A program made the position numbers and the translations under genes. The notes under the pieces were generated by a model, which saw only the letters and a list, made by a program, of their open reading frames with translations, was not told the origin of the DNA and did not search any database. A stretch of 64,000 nt of DNA from DASSUW01 sp963730535. Lineage in GTDB: Bacteria > Actinomycetota > Thermoleophilia > Solirubrobacterales > Solirubrobacteraceae. Below are positions 40,195 through 50,302 of this stretch, piece after piece (within the stretch, counting starts at the first letter, position 1; each line of letters begins with the position of its first letter). Where the stretch lies: contig CAVSRU010000007.1 in the NCBI GenBank assembly GCA_963730535.1, positions 124,001 through 188,000 of the forward strand, read 5' to 3'.

Positions 40195-41631
40195 GTGGCA
40201 GCAGTTCCGACGCACGAAGTGGCCAAGGCGGGTGCTTCCCGCGTGGCCGCCGTGGCAGCGAGGCACGAGCGCACCCTGCTGCGGGTCGCCCGCCAGGCGT
40301 CGCTCTGCGACGACGACGCGCACGACGCATACCAGCGCGCGCTCGAGATCTTCCTGCGGCGGGTCGACACCGTGGATCCGGCGACCGAGGTGGCGTGGCT
40401 TCGGGTCGTCGTGCGCCACGAGGCGATGGCGATCCGCCGCTCCCGCTCCGAGACCGTCGCGGGTGAGGATCTCGAGATCGACGAGTTCGTGCCCGGCGGA
40501 GGGCGCGACGTCGAGGAGGTCATCGCGGCCGGCGAGCGCGTCCGCCGGTCGGCCGAGGCGCTGCGGGCGCTGAAGCCCGACGAGGCCGAGGCGCTGATGC
40601 TGAAGGCACACGGGCTCTCGTACGCAGAGATCGGCGAGCGCTGCGGCTGGTCGTACACGAAGGTGAACCGGGCGATCACCGAAGGCCGGCGGCGCTTCAT
40701 GGCCGCGTACGCGGAGATCGAGTCCGGCGAGGAGTGCGAGCGGTTCGCCCCGATCGTCGAGGCGCTGGCCACCGGAACGGCGACGGCGAGGCAGGTGCTG
40801 AGCATCCGCCCGCACATCCGGCACTGCGCGGCCTGCAAGGCCGCGGTCCGCGACCTGCACCTCTCACTCCCGCGCCGCGCCTCGCTGTTCTGGCCGGTGT
40901 TCGCAGCCCTCGAGCCACTCGACTGGCTGTCGTCCCCGTCGGTCGACGAGCGGCTCCGGGAGCTCTCGACCGACGCGCCTCCGGTTCCCTCGCCGGACGC
41001 GGTCCCGATGCCGCAGCTGACCGACGGGACTCTTCAGATTCCGCTCGAGCTGCCGCCGCTCACCGAGCGGGCGGGGGACGTCGGCCGTCTCGACGGGCTG
41101 CGACACGACATCACCGCCTTCTTCCACCGGGCGCAGGCGTCCGACCTGGCGACCGGCGTGCACGTGGCCAGCACCAGCGGAGGTGGCCGCATCGCGACTG
41201 TCGCCGCCGTCCTCGGGTTCTGCCTCAGCGGCGCGGGCGTCGGCACGGTCTGCGTGATCACCGGGCTCGTGCCGAGTCCGCTCAACCTCATCGGCAACGA
41301 GCCGCCCGGTCAGGCGACAGCCCGTGCGCACCCGCCCAGCAAGCCACGCCCGGCACGGCCGACCGCGACGCCCACCCGCATCCGCGCCACTCCACCCGTG
41401 ATGGCGACGGCGACGCCGGCACCGAGGCGCACGCGCGCCGGCACGCGCCAGCGAGACGCCACAAGCCGCGATCCCTCCCAGCGCACGGCGCCGACGAGCC
41501 AGGAGAACACGCCGATCTCGCCGACGCCGGCGGACTCCTCAGGCCAGGACACCTTCACCCCGGAGGCCCCTCAAGCCGCCCCACCCCCGACCCGAGCACC
41601 TGCGACCGGCGGAAGCGAGTTCGCCCCATGA
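40195..41631 (+). CDS. Sigma-70-family factor with zinc-finger-like segment, TM helix and exported-type tail
   Basis: 478 residues from GTG 40195 (GGAGG seven nt upstream; GTG 40168 also possible). Sigma2 at about 20-90 (RHERTLLRVARQASLCDDDAHDAYQRAL), sigma4 at about 115-180 (LKPDEAEALMLKAHGLSYAE, WSYTKVNRAITEGRRRF). Then RPHIRHCAACKAAVRDLHL resembles the zf-HC2 H-x3-C-x2-C site of anti-sigma factors, a single TM at about 330-355 (IATVAAVLGFCLSGAGVGTV), and a Pro/Thr/Arg-rich tail to the end. Sigma and anti-sigma features in one membrane-bound chain suggest self-inhibited, signal-released activity. Its stop overlaps the next exported-protein start (ATGA). Confidence 0.8.
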   Translation: MAAVPTHEVAKAGASRVAAVAARHERTLLRVARQASLCDDDAHDAYQRALEIFLRRVDTVDPATEVAWLRVVVRHEAMAIRRSRSETVAGEDLEIDEFVPGGGRDVEEVIAAGERVRRSAEALRALKPDEAEALMLKAHGLSYAEIGERCGWSYTKVNRAITEGRRRFMAAYAEIESGEECERFAPIVEALATGTATARQVLSIRPHIRHCAACKAAVRDLHLSLPRRASLFWPVFAALEPLDWLSSPSVDERLRELSTDAPPVPSPDAVPMPQLTDGTLQIPLELPPLTERAGDVGRLDGLRHDITAFFHRAQASDLATGVHVASTSGGGRIATVAAVLGFCLSGAGVGTVCVITGLVPSPLNLIGNEPPGQATARAHPPSKPRPARPTATPTRIRATPPVMATATPAPRRTRAGTRQRDATSRDPSQRTAPTSQENTPISPTPADSSGQDTFTPEAPQAAPPPTRAPATGGSEFAP

Positions 41632-43859
41632 GAACACACCCCATGCAGCTGCCACTCCGCGCCGCCATAGTCATCGCGCTGATCCTGCTCGCCGGCGCTG
41701 GCGCCACTCCCGCGAGCGCAGGCGAGTACCCGGTCTACGCCTGCGAGCCGAGCCAGGGAGACGTCAACAACTCCTGGCAGGCGCTATCAAACCGCAGGGG
41801 CATCCTCGTCTACGTCGCTTGCCGCAACCGCCCCGGCTCCCTCGGCCCATGGGATCAGGGCCTCGTGACGCGGGCGATGATCAACCGCAAGAACAAGCGC
41901 GCGACGATCCGCAACGGCGCTTCTGCCCGCCTCGTCTTCCGAGCCCCACCAGGCGCCACCCTCTCCCGGATCTCCTACGTGGGCTCGCTCTGTGGCAGCG
42001 CCGGTCACATCGCGCTCCTCCAGGCAGACGTAATTCCGCTCGCCTTCGGGTTCGTCCAGCCCCCAACCGCGTGTCCGTCGATGGCACCGAGGCTCAACTC
42101 ATTGCCACTCCTCGGTAGGACGACCGTGTCGCTGCGGACCGTGTGCGCATTGAAGCGCTGCAGCGTTGGCGGCGGAAGGCCGCGAGCATGGGCAGCCATG
42201 CGCTCCGCGACGGTTTACGTCTCAGATAGCACTCCGCCATCGGTGAGCGTGACGGGCGGCTCGGGCGTACGCCGGGCTGGAAGCGCGGCGTGGTCGATGT
42301 TCGAGTACAGCGCCGCTGACAACGTCGGCGTGCGGTAGGCCACGCATCGAGAACGCGGCGCGACATCACGATTCGCAGCTCGGCCACGGTTGCGACTACA
42401 CGCGACCTGTGCCGTGTCCAACTCTCAGCAGGCGTTTCACCGTGAACACGCGATCCATCGCCGACGGCGTGCAGCCGTTCGTGATTCATGCGCAAGACGC
42501 GGCCGGGCAACTGGAGCAGCCAGCCGTCACCTGCAGATCGACAATACGGCTCCAGGCCCGCCGCTCGGCCTCAGCGTCGTCGGAGGCTCTCAGTGGCGAT
42601 CGAAGAACTCGTTCGCGCTGGAGTGGCGTAACCCGTCGCAGACCGGGACGGCCCCGATCGCGGGCGCGCGGACAGCGGTTTGCCCAGCATCGGCGGACGT
42701 CGAGGACTGGTCTGCGTGCGTCGCCGGACCACTGCGTGGACCCGATGGCAGCCATCACTGGGATCGAGGTCCCCCGAAGCGGCACATGGGTCGCCCGCAT
42801 CTGGCTGCAGGACGCTGCTGGCAACGAGGATCGGCAGACGGCGCAATCCGTGCCACTCAACTTCGATGACACACCACCCAACGTCGATATCGCTCCGATG
42901 GACATCTGCCGACCCGACGCGCATCGACGTCCGTGCGTCGGATTCAACGTCGCCGCTGGTCGCGTACCGAGGTCGAAGTCCGCCGGCGCGGGCACGACGG
43001 CGTGGATCGGCTTACCGACAACCACGACACCGACCGGCTTTGCAGCGCGGCTGGACGACGAGGCATTGCCCGACGGCACGTACGAGCTGCGTGCACGAGC
43101 GACCGACAGTGCCGGGAACGAACGGTCCACATACCACGAGCCTTCCGGGAGGCTCGCGGTCCGAGAGGTCCCGACGCGAATTGATACTCGTCTCGTCGCC
43201 GGCCAGATCAAGATGCTGAAGGCGCGGCGCACACGCGGCGGTCGCCGTCGAACCCGGCGCGTGATCGTCGTCCGACCGAAGGTTCACTTCGGCCGCACAA
43301 TCCCGATTCGCGGTCGGCTCACGATGGCCGGCGGGAACGCGGTGGCCAACGCCGCGATCGAGGTGTGGGAGCAGCCCCGTATCCGCGGCGCTGTCTCTCA
43401 ACGCGTTGCAGTAATCGGGACCGACGGCTGGACGCTTCACCTTCAAGGCGTTGCGTGGACCAAGCCGCGTGCTGCGCTTTAGGTATCCGGGCACCGCCGA
43501 TCGTCCGCGCGCGGACCACCGAGGTCGACCTCCGGGTGAAGGGATCATCCACGCTCGGCGTCAACAGACGCCATGTCGTCAATGGTGAGGACATCGTTCT
43601 CGAGGTCGCGTTCGCGGTGGGCCCGCTGCCTGCGGTTGGCAAGCTCGTGCAACTGCAGGCATACTCGCGCGGTAGATGGCTGACGTTCGCCACACCCCGG
43701 GCGAGCAGGGAGTCCGGTCGTTGGTCGTATCGATACCGGTTCACCGCGACGCGCGGGTACGGTCAGATACCGGTTCCGAGCACGGATTCCCCAGGAGGCC
43801 GGCTTCCCGTATATCTCCGGCGTGTCGAGGTCGGTGCGTGTGTGGTCAGAGGCCTATGA
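41628..43859 (+). pseudogene. Large exported Ig-like/repeat protein, multiply frameshifted
   Basis: The first 236 residues are intact: signal peptide ending GATPASA, then EYPVYACEPSQGDVNNSWQ and a carbohydrate-type domain (GASARLVFRAPPGATLSRIS). After a stop at 42338 the reading frame continues in pieces: DYTRPVPCPTLSRRFTVNT, DNTAPGPPLGLSVVGGSQW, GTWVARIWLQDAAGNEDRQT, DGTYELRARATDSAGNERST, TRGGRRRTRRVIVVRPKVHF, EVDLRVKGSSTLGVNRRHVV, YRFRARIPQEAGFPYISG. At least six indels are needed to join them. The segments keep normal amino-acid composition, so the damage is recent or technical. It follows the membrane sigma factor with an ATGA overlap, a pairing that suggests the sigma factor controls it. 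Confidence 0.75.
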
Positions 43860-43876
43860 GCGATGGAGGCTGACGG

Positions 43877-44435
43877 ATGAAGCGCGGACTTCGAGAACGG
43901 CTGACGCTACGCGAACGTGATGTCGACCCTCGCGGTCTTCGTGGCCCTCGGCGGAACCTCGTACGCGCTGACGTTGCCGCGCAACAGCGTGGGGCCGAGC
44001 CAGCTCAAGTCCGACTCGGTCGGACGTTCGGAGATTCGCCGCGGCGCGGTGCGTTCCGGCGAGATCCGAGACCGATCAGTGCGTCTGCGCGACGTCTCGC
44101 CCGCGGCACGTCGTGCGCTCGAGGGCAGCAGGGACCGCCGGGCGTGACGTTCTTCCAGAGCGTCAATTCGTTCGGAGAGGCGGCGGTGGGCAACGCATCG
44201 TCCATCGATGCGGCACGGCCTGGCGAGCCGCATCGTCGGGTTCAGCCGGTCGGTCGCGGGCTGCGTCGCGGTGGCTTCACTGACGTCGATCCCGGGTGAG
44301 CCCGTGCCGAACCCGCCTGGGAGATGGGCCACGTGACGGCGGAGCCGACGGCCGACGGGCGGGTTCTTGTGGAAACCTTCGATCCCAGATGGCAACCCAG
44401 CGCAGTACCCCTTCAACGTGATCGTGGCCTGCTGA
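43877..44435 (+). pseudogene. Small exported protein (YANVMSTLAVFVALGG-type), multiply frameshifted
   Basis: Joining frames gives MKRGLRERLTYANVMSTLAV, FVALGGTSYALTLPRNSVGP, SQLKSDSVGRSEIRRGAVRS, then a collagen-like GPPG and VTFFQSVNSFGEAAVGN, VGFSRSVAGCVAVASLTSIP and DGNPAQYPFNVIVAC before TGA 44433-44435. This family (short signal/TM segment, repeat of S/R pairs, a small C-terminal beta domain) is common in Solirubrobacterales. The frame breaks at about 43908 (+1), 44128 (-1), 44230, 44334 and 44390 (each +1). Not expressible as it stands unless the sequence is in error. Confidence 0.7.
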
Positions 44436-44442
44436 CTGCCCC

Positions 44443-45117
44443 ATGGCGCTCCTGAAGGCCGAGCTCACGCAGGCGATCGTCGACTATCTCGCCCGGCACT
44501 CGGGGCAGGACGACGTGCTCGCTCGGATCGAGCGGGAGACGTTGGAGATGCCGGAGGCGGCGATGGCGACTCCTCCTGATGAGGGGGCGTTGCTGACGAT
44601 GCTCGCGAGGCTGATGAACGCCAGGCAGGCGTTGGAGGTCGGGACGTTCCTCGGCTACGGCGCGATCTCGATCGCGCGGGGGCTTGCGGAGGGTGGCCGG
44701 CTCACGTGTCTCGAGCTCGAGGAGAAGTACGCCGCGATCGCGCGGGCGAACCTTGAGGACGCTGGCGTCGCGGACCGGGTGGAGATCCTGGTTGGGCCGG
44801 CCGAGGAGCTGTTGAAGGGCATGCCGGAGGAGCCCACGTATGACTTCGCGTTCCTCGACGCCGACAAGACGAGCTACCCGACGTACTACGACCTCATCGT
44901 GCCGCGCCTCCAGCCGGGAGGGCTGCTCGTCATCGACAACGTGCTGCTGGGTGGCGGCGTGGTCGACCCGCAGAGCGAGCGGCAGCGGATCGTTGCGGAC
45001 CTGAACGACCGGATCACGGCTGACGAGCGGGTCGAGAGCGTGATGATCTTCGTGGCCGACGGGGTGACGCTGGTGCGGCGTCGCGACGTCTCCGCGGAGA
45101 CGTCTCCGAGAGCCTGA
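44443..45117 (+). CDS. SAM-dependent O-methyltransferase (class I, CCoAOMT-like)
   Basis: 224 residues. Family blocks: MLARLMNARQALEVGTFLGY GAISIA (SAM-binding, about 50-75), CLELEEKYAAIARANLEDAG, VGPAEELLKGM, FAFLDADKTSYPTYYDLIVP (metal and catalytic Asp), GGLLVIDNVLLGGGVVDP and a final beta strand SVMIFVADGVTLVRRR. It uses a divalent metal to methylate a catechol-like hydroxyl; substrate unknown. It is an intact gene between frameshifted neighbours, showing that the local sequence is not uniformly poor. The start lies 7 bp after the preceding pseudogene stop. Confidence 0.92.
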   Translation: MALLKAELTQAIVDYLARHSGQDDVLARIERETLEMPEAAMATPPDEGALLTMLARLMNARQALEVGTFLGYGAISIARGLAEGGRLTCLELEEKYAAIARANLEDAGVADRVEILVGPAEELLKGMPEEPTYDFAFLDADKTSYPTYYDLIVPRLQPGGLLVIDNVLLGGGVVDPQSERQRIVADLNDRITADERVESVMIFVADGVTLVRRRDVSAETSPRA

Positions 45118-45123
45118 CGGCGC

Positions 45124-45163
45124 TTGCGTTTTGCTTGCGCTTGCGTTTTGCTTGCGCTAGCCT
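45124..45163 (+). promoter_or_regulatory. Tandem-repeat operator and leaderless promoter of the toxin-antitoxin pair
   Basis: Two perfect head-to-tail copies of a 17-bp unit, TTGCGTTTTGCTTGCGC, occupy 45124-45140 and 45141-45157. The first copy ends in TTGCGC (-35, 45135-45140); the second copy is exactly the 17-bp spacer; TAGCCT (45158-45163) is the -10. GTG 45170 is 6 nt beyond, so the mRNA should be leaderless. Binding of the antitoxin to the repeats would block RNA polymerase. Confidence 0.7.
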
Positions 45164-45169
45164 CCAAGC

Positions 45170-45998
45170 GTGGCCGCAACCCGTCACCACCCGCTGTTCG
45201 AGGCCGCGAGCGCCGAGGAGGTTCGTGCTGCCCTGGTCGGGTCCAACGGTCCGCTCATCGAGCAGCTGCGCGGCAGCCTGGCGGCAGCCTTCGAGGGGCG
45301 GCCGGACGGCGCGAGGGAGTACGTGCGCAGCTACCGCCTGCTCGCTGACGCTCTGCTGGGTGAAGCCCACCGAGCCCTCCCGAGCGCTGTGCTCGAAGAC
45401 GGCGATGGAGAGCTCGCAATCGCCAACGCGAACGGCCAGCCGGCCCGCTCGCTGTTCGGTGTGCTCGAGAACGGGTCGGTCGAGGCGCCGTTCACGCCGT
45501 GGGCGAACTCGTACGACCCAGCCGAAGCGGTCGCACTCTATGCGGCCAACCATGTGCGCTCCCTCATCGGCGTGCCCATGCTCAGGCCGCCGGCGGAGCC
45601 GCTGCGCCCCGTCGACGACCTCGCGGCGCAGCGCTTTCAGCGCTCCGTGCGGAGGGAGCTCAGCGAGCCCGGCAGCGAGAACCCGCTCGCGCGCCTGATG
45701 CGGCTGTTCGCGCTCTCCAAGTCCGACCTCGGCCGCGTGTTCGGCGTCTCCCGCCAGGCCATCGACGGCTGGCTGACGCACGGTGTACCGGCGGACCGCC
45801 AGGAGAAGCTCGCGACGCTGCTCGCGCTGGCCGACCTGCTGGAACGCAAGCTCAAGAGCCGACCGCATCCCCGGCATCGCGCGCCGGCCGGCGGACGCCT
45901 ACGGCGGGCTCACGATGCTGGAGCTCATGGCCGCCGACCGCCAGCGCGAGCTGCTGGCGCTCGCGCGCGACTCATTCGCCTGGTCAGAGGCCGCCTAG
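45170..45998 (+). pseudogene. Xre/DUF2384-type antitoxin of a RES toxin, one frameshift
   Basis: From GTG 45170 about 229 residues are in frame: an N-terminal region (HHPLFEAASAEEVRAALVGS) and an HTH (RLFALSKSDLGRVFGVSRQA, IDGWLTHGVPADRQEKLATL). Near 45856 an extra base shifts the frame; the correct continuation ADRIPGIARRPADAYGGLTM then LELMAADRQRELLALARDSF and AWSEAA stop at 45998. That C-terminus is the MbcA/ParS/Xre toxin-binding domain that covers RES toxins. The length is 3n+1. Without it the toxin would be free, so either the toxin is tolerated, the shift is programmed, or the base is an error. The toxin start follows 4 bp later. Confidence 0.78.
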
Positions 45999-46002
45999 CC
46001 CC

Positions 46003-46542
46003 GTGGCGTACGGGCGGACCGTGCGCCGCGGCGGCGCCTGCAACCGCCTCGTGGAACGACACTGGGCGGACCCGCTCGACACGAGCTACTCGAAGGAGAA
46101 GGGCGGGCGCTGGAACGCGCCCGGCTCGTACGGCGTGCTGTACCTGAACGCCACCGCGCACATGGCGCGCCTGCGGGTGGAGCACAAGCTCGCCGAGCAC
46201 CCATACGGCATCGAGGACCTCGACCCGGGCGAGCAGCACGACCTCGTCGAGGTCGACGTGCAGGAGACCGACGTGCTCGACCTGGTCTCAGCCGACGGGC
46301 TCCAGGACGTCGGCCTGCCCGTCAGCTACCCGCTCGACGCCCACGGCGACCCGGTCGAGCACGCCCAATGCCAGCCGGTCGGGCAGGCGGCGTACGACGA
46401 GCCGCTGCCCGGCATCGCCTGCCGCTCGGCCACCCCGGCGGCGGCGGGCGAGGAGGAGCTCGCCATCTTCGACCGGGATGCGGCCATCGTCGCGCAGAGG
46501 GGCCGGCGCTCGTTCGCCGACTGGTATCTCGACCAGCCCTGA
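46003..46542 (+). CDS. RES-domain toxin
   Basis: 179 residues from GTG 46003. RES-family blocks: DTSYSKEKGGRWNAPGSYGVLYLNATAHMA (seen in parts as SKEKGGRWNAPGSYGVLYL), HARL-like MARLRVEHKLAEHP, and a C-terminal FDRDAAIVAQRGRRSFADWYL. The family toxins studied so far degrade NAD+ through ADP-ribosyl-type chemistry, using conserved Arg, Tyr and Ser residues; GGRW, GVLYL and the C-terminal Ser are candidates. It is the second gene of the toxin-antitoxin pair, 4 bp after the antitoxin stop, and is followed by a strong bidirectional hairpin terminator. Confidence 0.88.
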   Translation: MAYGRTVRRGGACNRLVERHWADPLDTSYSKEKGGRWNAPGSYGVLYLNATAHMARLRVEHKLAEHPYGIEDLDPGEQHDLVEVDVQETDVLDLVSADGLQDVGLPVSYPLDAHGDPVEHAQCQPVGQAAYDEPLPGIACRSATPAAAGEEELAIFDRDAAIVAQRGRRSFADWYLDQP

Positions 46543-46570
46543 GCCAGTGTGGCTGCCGCTACGCGCCCAC

Positions 46571-46625
46571 GAAGCGCCAAAGGCGCAGCCGGCGCCGGAC
46601 CTCCCGTTCAAGGTGGTCCGGCGCC
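46571..46625. terminator. Bidirectional hairpin terminator
   Basis: Two stems lie between the convergent toxin and carboxypeptidase genes: GCGCC-AAA-GGCGC (46574-46586) and a perfect 11-bp stem GGCGCCGGACC/GGTCCGGCGCC (46591-46601/46615-46625) with a 13-nt loop. The first stem and its flank (CGCGCCCACGAAGCGCC) match block A of the element at 37.8 and 53.8 kb in 24 of 27 positions, so it may be a remnant of that repeat. Confidence 0.65.
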
Positions 46626-46640
46626 CGCGCCGCGGCCGTG

Positions 46641-49600
46641 TCAGCGAAGGAGGTAGTCGATCGCTCGACCCATGATCTGCGTTCGCGTCGCCGCGCCGGT
46701 GATGCCCTCGAGGCCGAAGCCCAGGTAGAGCGTGTCGGCGGTCGCGACGGCCGCGCCCTCCTTGATCCCGAGGCCGCCACGGCCCACCCAGTCGTTGCGG
46801 TTCGGGCCCTCGATGCCGTCCGCGTCTTGCGGCGCACCGGGGACGGTCCAGCCGTCCATCTGGTCGCCGTCGTCCTCGAACGACGTGCTGCCCTCACCGG
46901 TCGACACGACGATGTCGTCGATGAAGACGCCGGGGAACTGCTGCAGGCCCCAGTCGCTCAGCGACGTGATCGAGACCTCGACCTGGCTCCCAGCGAACGC
47001 CGAGAGGTCGACCTGGAACTGCTGCCAGCCGCCCGACGCGCCGTTCGCGGCGTTCCACGTGCCGCTGCTGCCCGTCGAGCTGCAGGTGCCCGTGGCCGCA
47101 TCGAACGTCTGGTAGTGGGTGAGGAACGGATGCAGCACGTTGGCCTCGTCATCCGGGTTGCTCCAGCCACCCGTGCACGACTGGTCGTTGCTGAGGTCGT
47201 CCGTCGTATGGCCGCTCGACGTCCGGCAGCGTCGTCCAGTCGTCCTGGCCGACGGTGTGCGCCTCGACGATCATGTAGTCGAAGTCGAGCTCCAGGTTGA
47301 AGCTCGTCCAGAACGACATCGTCGCGCCGCCCGCCGGCACCGTGATCGTCCGGCTGAGGCGCTTGTAGGCCTCGTCGGCACGATCGGACCACATGAACGA
47401 CTGTCCCGTGTGCGGGTCGAACGGACCCGCGAGGCCGCTCACGTACTCGGCCGCCGGCCAGCTCTCGAACTGCGGGAAGCTGTCCGCCGGATCGGTCACC
47501 TTGAGGAAGTCGCCGGTCGCGATGAACGACGAGTCCGACGCCTGGTTCTGAGCGCTGTCGGCGCCGTTGAACCCCCACGTGAGCCCCGCGAGCGGGTCGT
47601 CGATGCCGGCCACGTCGAACGGGTCCCCGCTGTCCGGATCGAGCCCGCCGTCGACCGACGTGATCGCCGCGCCGAACATGTACTCGATCGGGTCGCCCTG
47701 GGAGTCGCCGGAGCCCGACAGCGCCAGGCAGCGGGCCGCGACCGCCGGATCGGAGCTGCACTGGCGGTTCTCGAACGGGTCGTAGTTCTGCGTGCCGAGC
47801 CCGGGCGTGTACTGCTGCCCGGCCCTCTGGCCCGTATAGAGCACGCGCCCGCCCTCGTTGACGAAGTCGCGCACCTCGAGCAGCTCCTGCATCGCCAGCC
47901 GCGACGCGTTGCCCGGGCCCCAGCCGGGCTCACGGGTCACGACGTCGTCGCCGGTGTACCAGACGACCGCGTCGTAGTGGCTGAGCACGCCGAGCGCGTC
48001 GGGCGCGGTGCGTCCGTTGGCGTCGACGTCATAGACGTCGAACGCGACCCCGTTCGCGATCAGCGCGTTCGTGTAGAACGAGAGGTACTGCGGCGCGGTC
48101 ACGCCGGGCTTCGCCGGCGAGGCACCGGTGTAGTCCTCGGCCGCCAGGACCAGCACCCGGCGCCCGGTGTCGGACACGACCCGGTACGTGAACGAGGGGC
48201 TCGTCGCGCCGCCGCCGGTGAACCACACCTTCACGCTGTCGCCCGGCGCGGTGCCGGCGACGGTTCCCCTCATCACGTGGTAGTAGGTCCCGTTCCCGGG
48301 GCCGTAGGTCTCGCCGCCGTTCCACTGGCTCGTCGAGCCGCTGCGGACGGCGCCGCCGTTGACCTGGTACTGCAGCGTGACTGCGCCCAGGCTGCGCTTG
48401 GCGAGCACGCGAACCTCCTGCGGATCGCCGTACGACACGCCGAACTTGAAGTCGAACATCGACGTCTGCCCGTTCTGCGGGTCGATGTCGTCGGCGTCGA
48501 GGTAGAACGGCTCTACGCCGATGCCCACCGGCGAGTCCGGCGTCGCGGGATGCGAGGCCGACCTCGCGAGGCCCAGGTGGAACGGCAGGGTCTTCTCGAA
48601 CTCGGCCTGGATCAGCGCCTCGTCGTCGGGGAACACGAAGCCCGGCGCCCGGGATCCCCTCGCCGAGCTCGGGCGTGTACGCGACGGTGCCCGCGCTCGT
48701 GTCGGCGTAGTCGGTCGTCTCGCCGTTGGTGACGTAGAGCGTGTCGGCCGACTGCCCGGGGTTGAAGCCCGGGATCGCCGACCTGGCGCCGTCGAGGCCG
48801 CCGAGCGCGACGTAGATCGGATAGTCCGCGTCGAGCGTGCCGACCTGCCAGCCCTGCGGGTACAGCAGCCACTGGCCGAACGAGTGCAGGTTCGACTGGA
48901 ACTTCGGCTTGACACGGTTGATCAGGCCGGCCATCGCCTGCGTCTCGGGCTCCGAACCGGCGCTCGGACCGCGATAGGTCTCGTCCGCCGTATCGGGCGC
49001 GGAGCCCTCGTTGTCGTAGCCCCAGTGCTCGGCGAAGTTGCGGTTGGGATCCACGCCGTCACCGACGCTGATCTGGCCGTCGCCATCGTTGTCGCGAAGG
49101 TTCTTACGCCACAGCCGCTCGCCGTCGAACGTGTACTGGTAGCCGTCGGGGTTGGCGGAGATGACGAACCACAGCTCGGTCGTCTTGAGCAGGTCCTTGA
49201 TCTCCTTGTCGTCCGCGCGCCACTGCGCGATGAAGTAGTGCAGCAGGCGCCGGTTGACCTCGAGGCTGATCCACTCGCGGGCGTGCTGGTTCGACGAATA
49301 GAGCACCGCCGGACGCGATCCGTCGCGGATTCCGCGGGCGCCCTGGGTGACCTTGAGTGCGATCAGCTCGCGGCCTTGATACGTGCGCCCGAGCACCACC
49401 AGCTTCACCAGCTGCGGGTTGTCGCGGGCGACGCCGTAGAGCTCGTCCCGGATACCGCCGGGCTCGTCCCACGAGCGCCAGACGTCGAACCCTGCGGCGG
49501 CCTGGGCGGCGGCCTGCTCGGTCACCGTCTGGCCCTTCTTGTTGCGCTTCAGCGTCACCTTCACGCCCGAAGCCGCGACCTTCGCGCGCTGGCTCTCCGT

Positions 49601-49807
49601 GAGCACGGCGTCGGCCCGGATGCCCGACGCCGTCTGCTCGACGCCCGCCAGCTCGACGCCCCCGGCCGCCCGGGCGATGCTGGCGGCGCTGCCCTCCAGC
49701 GTGTACATCTCCAGCTGCTCGCGCCCCTGTCCGGACGCCGCGGGCGTGACCGCCAGCACGACCGCGACTGTCGCAAGCCCGACCATGGCGCTGCGACGTA
49801 ACGACAT
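46641..49807 (-). pseudogene. Secreted M14 zinc carboxypeptidase with immune-inhibitor-A-like C-terminus, two frameshifts
   Basis: ATG 49807 has an excellent RBS (AAGGGGGGAG). A signal peptide, a propeptide-like region and an M14 domain follow: NQHAREWIS (zinc HxxE), VISANPDGYQYT, GVDPNRNFAEHW, LHSFGQWLLYP (zinc His), TPELGEG (catalytic Glu). At about 48640 an extra base shifts the frame; the next frame carries FVFPDDEALIQAEFEKTLPF and a long region with VLVLAAEDYTG, FVNEGGRVLYTGQRAGQQYT and TVPAGGATMSFWTSFNLELD. A second extra base at about 47214 leads to the last part (SNDQSCTGGWSNPDDEANVL, MAM-like VFIDDIVVSTGE). Total length is 3n+2, as expected for two +1 changes. Otherwise well conserved. 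Confidence 0.8.
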
Positions 49808-50032
49808 GACACTCCCCCCTTCGATGGGCCGGCGGAGCGTCCAAGGTCGTCGAGCGTCTTCGAGGTCTCCCGCCGGCGCCTCGACGGCCCGGGATGCTCT
49901 CGCTCGAAACTGGCCCGGGACGATACTCCGTTCGCCGCTGTGAGGAGTCGTACTGCAGGCGCTCGATTCGTGCTCTAGGAGGCTCCGGCGCAACGGCTAG
50001 CGAAACTAGGTCTCGGAGCGTACGTTCGGCGC

Positions 50033-50167
50033 ATGAGGACTCCCGAGCTAGTGGATCGACTCCGCGAGATGCGCCGGGAGCGCGACAACCAGCACAGCGC
50101 GGCCCGCCGAGCCGGAGCGGTGGACGCTGAGAGCCGCCGCCAGGGCGGGATGTACGGACCCCACTAA
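50033..50167 (+). CDS. Small ORF (44 residues), Arg-rich
   Basis: ATG 50033 to TAA 50165-50167 encodes MRTPELVDRLREMRRERDNQ, then HSAARRAGAVDAESRRQGGM and YGPH: a basic helix with a Gly/Tyr end. TACGTT lies 6 nt upstream, a possible -10 for a leaderless message. It is the only coding candidate in the 495-bp gap between the carboxypeptidase start (49807) and the 50303 gene; the rest of the gap shows only the carboxypeptidase promoter region and a GGAGGCTCC palindrome. Family unknown. Confidence 0.4.
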   Translation: MRTPELVDRLREMRRERDNQHSAARRAGAVDAESRRQGGMYGPH

Positions 50168-50302
50168 GCGGCGCTGCGGACGAGACGGAGGCGTCCTGCG
50201 CGCCCGTCAGCGCGCTCTCGCTTTCGCCTGGACGCGACGCTTCCCGCTCGGGCCGCAAAGCGGCTTGGATGACTCGGCTTGTTGCGGCCCGCCGCCAGCG
50301 CC

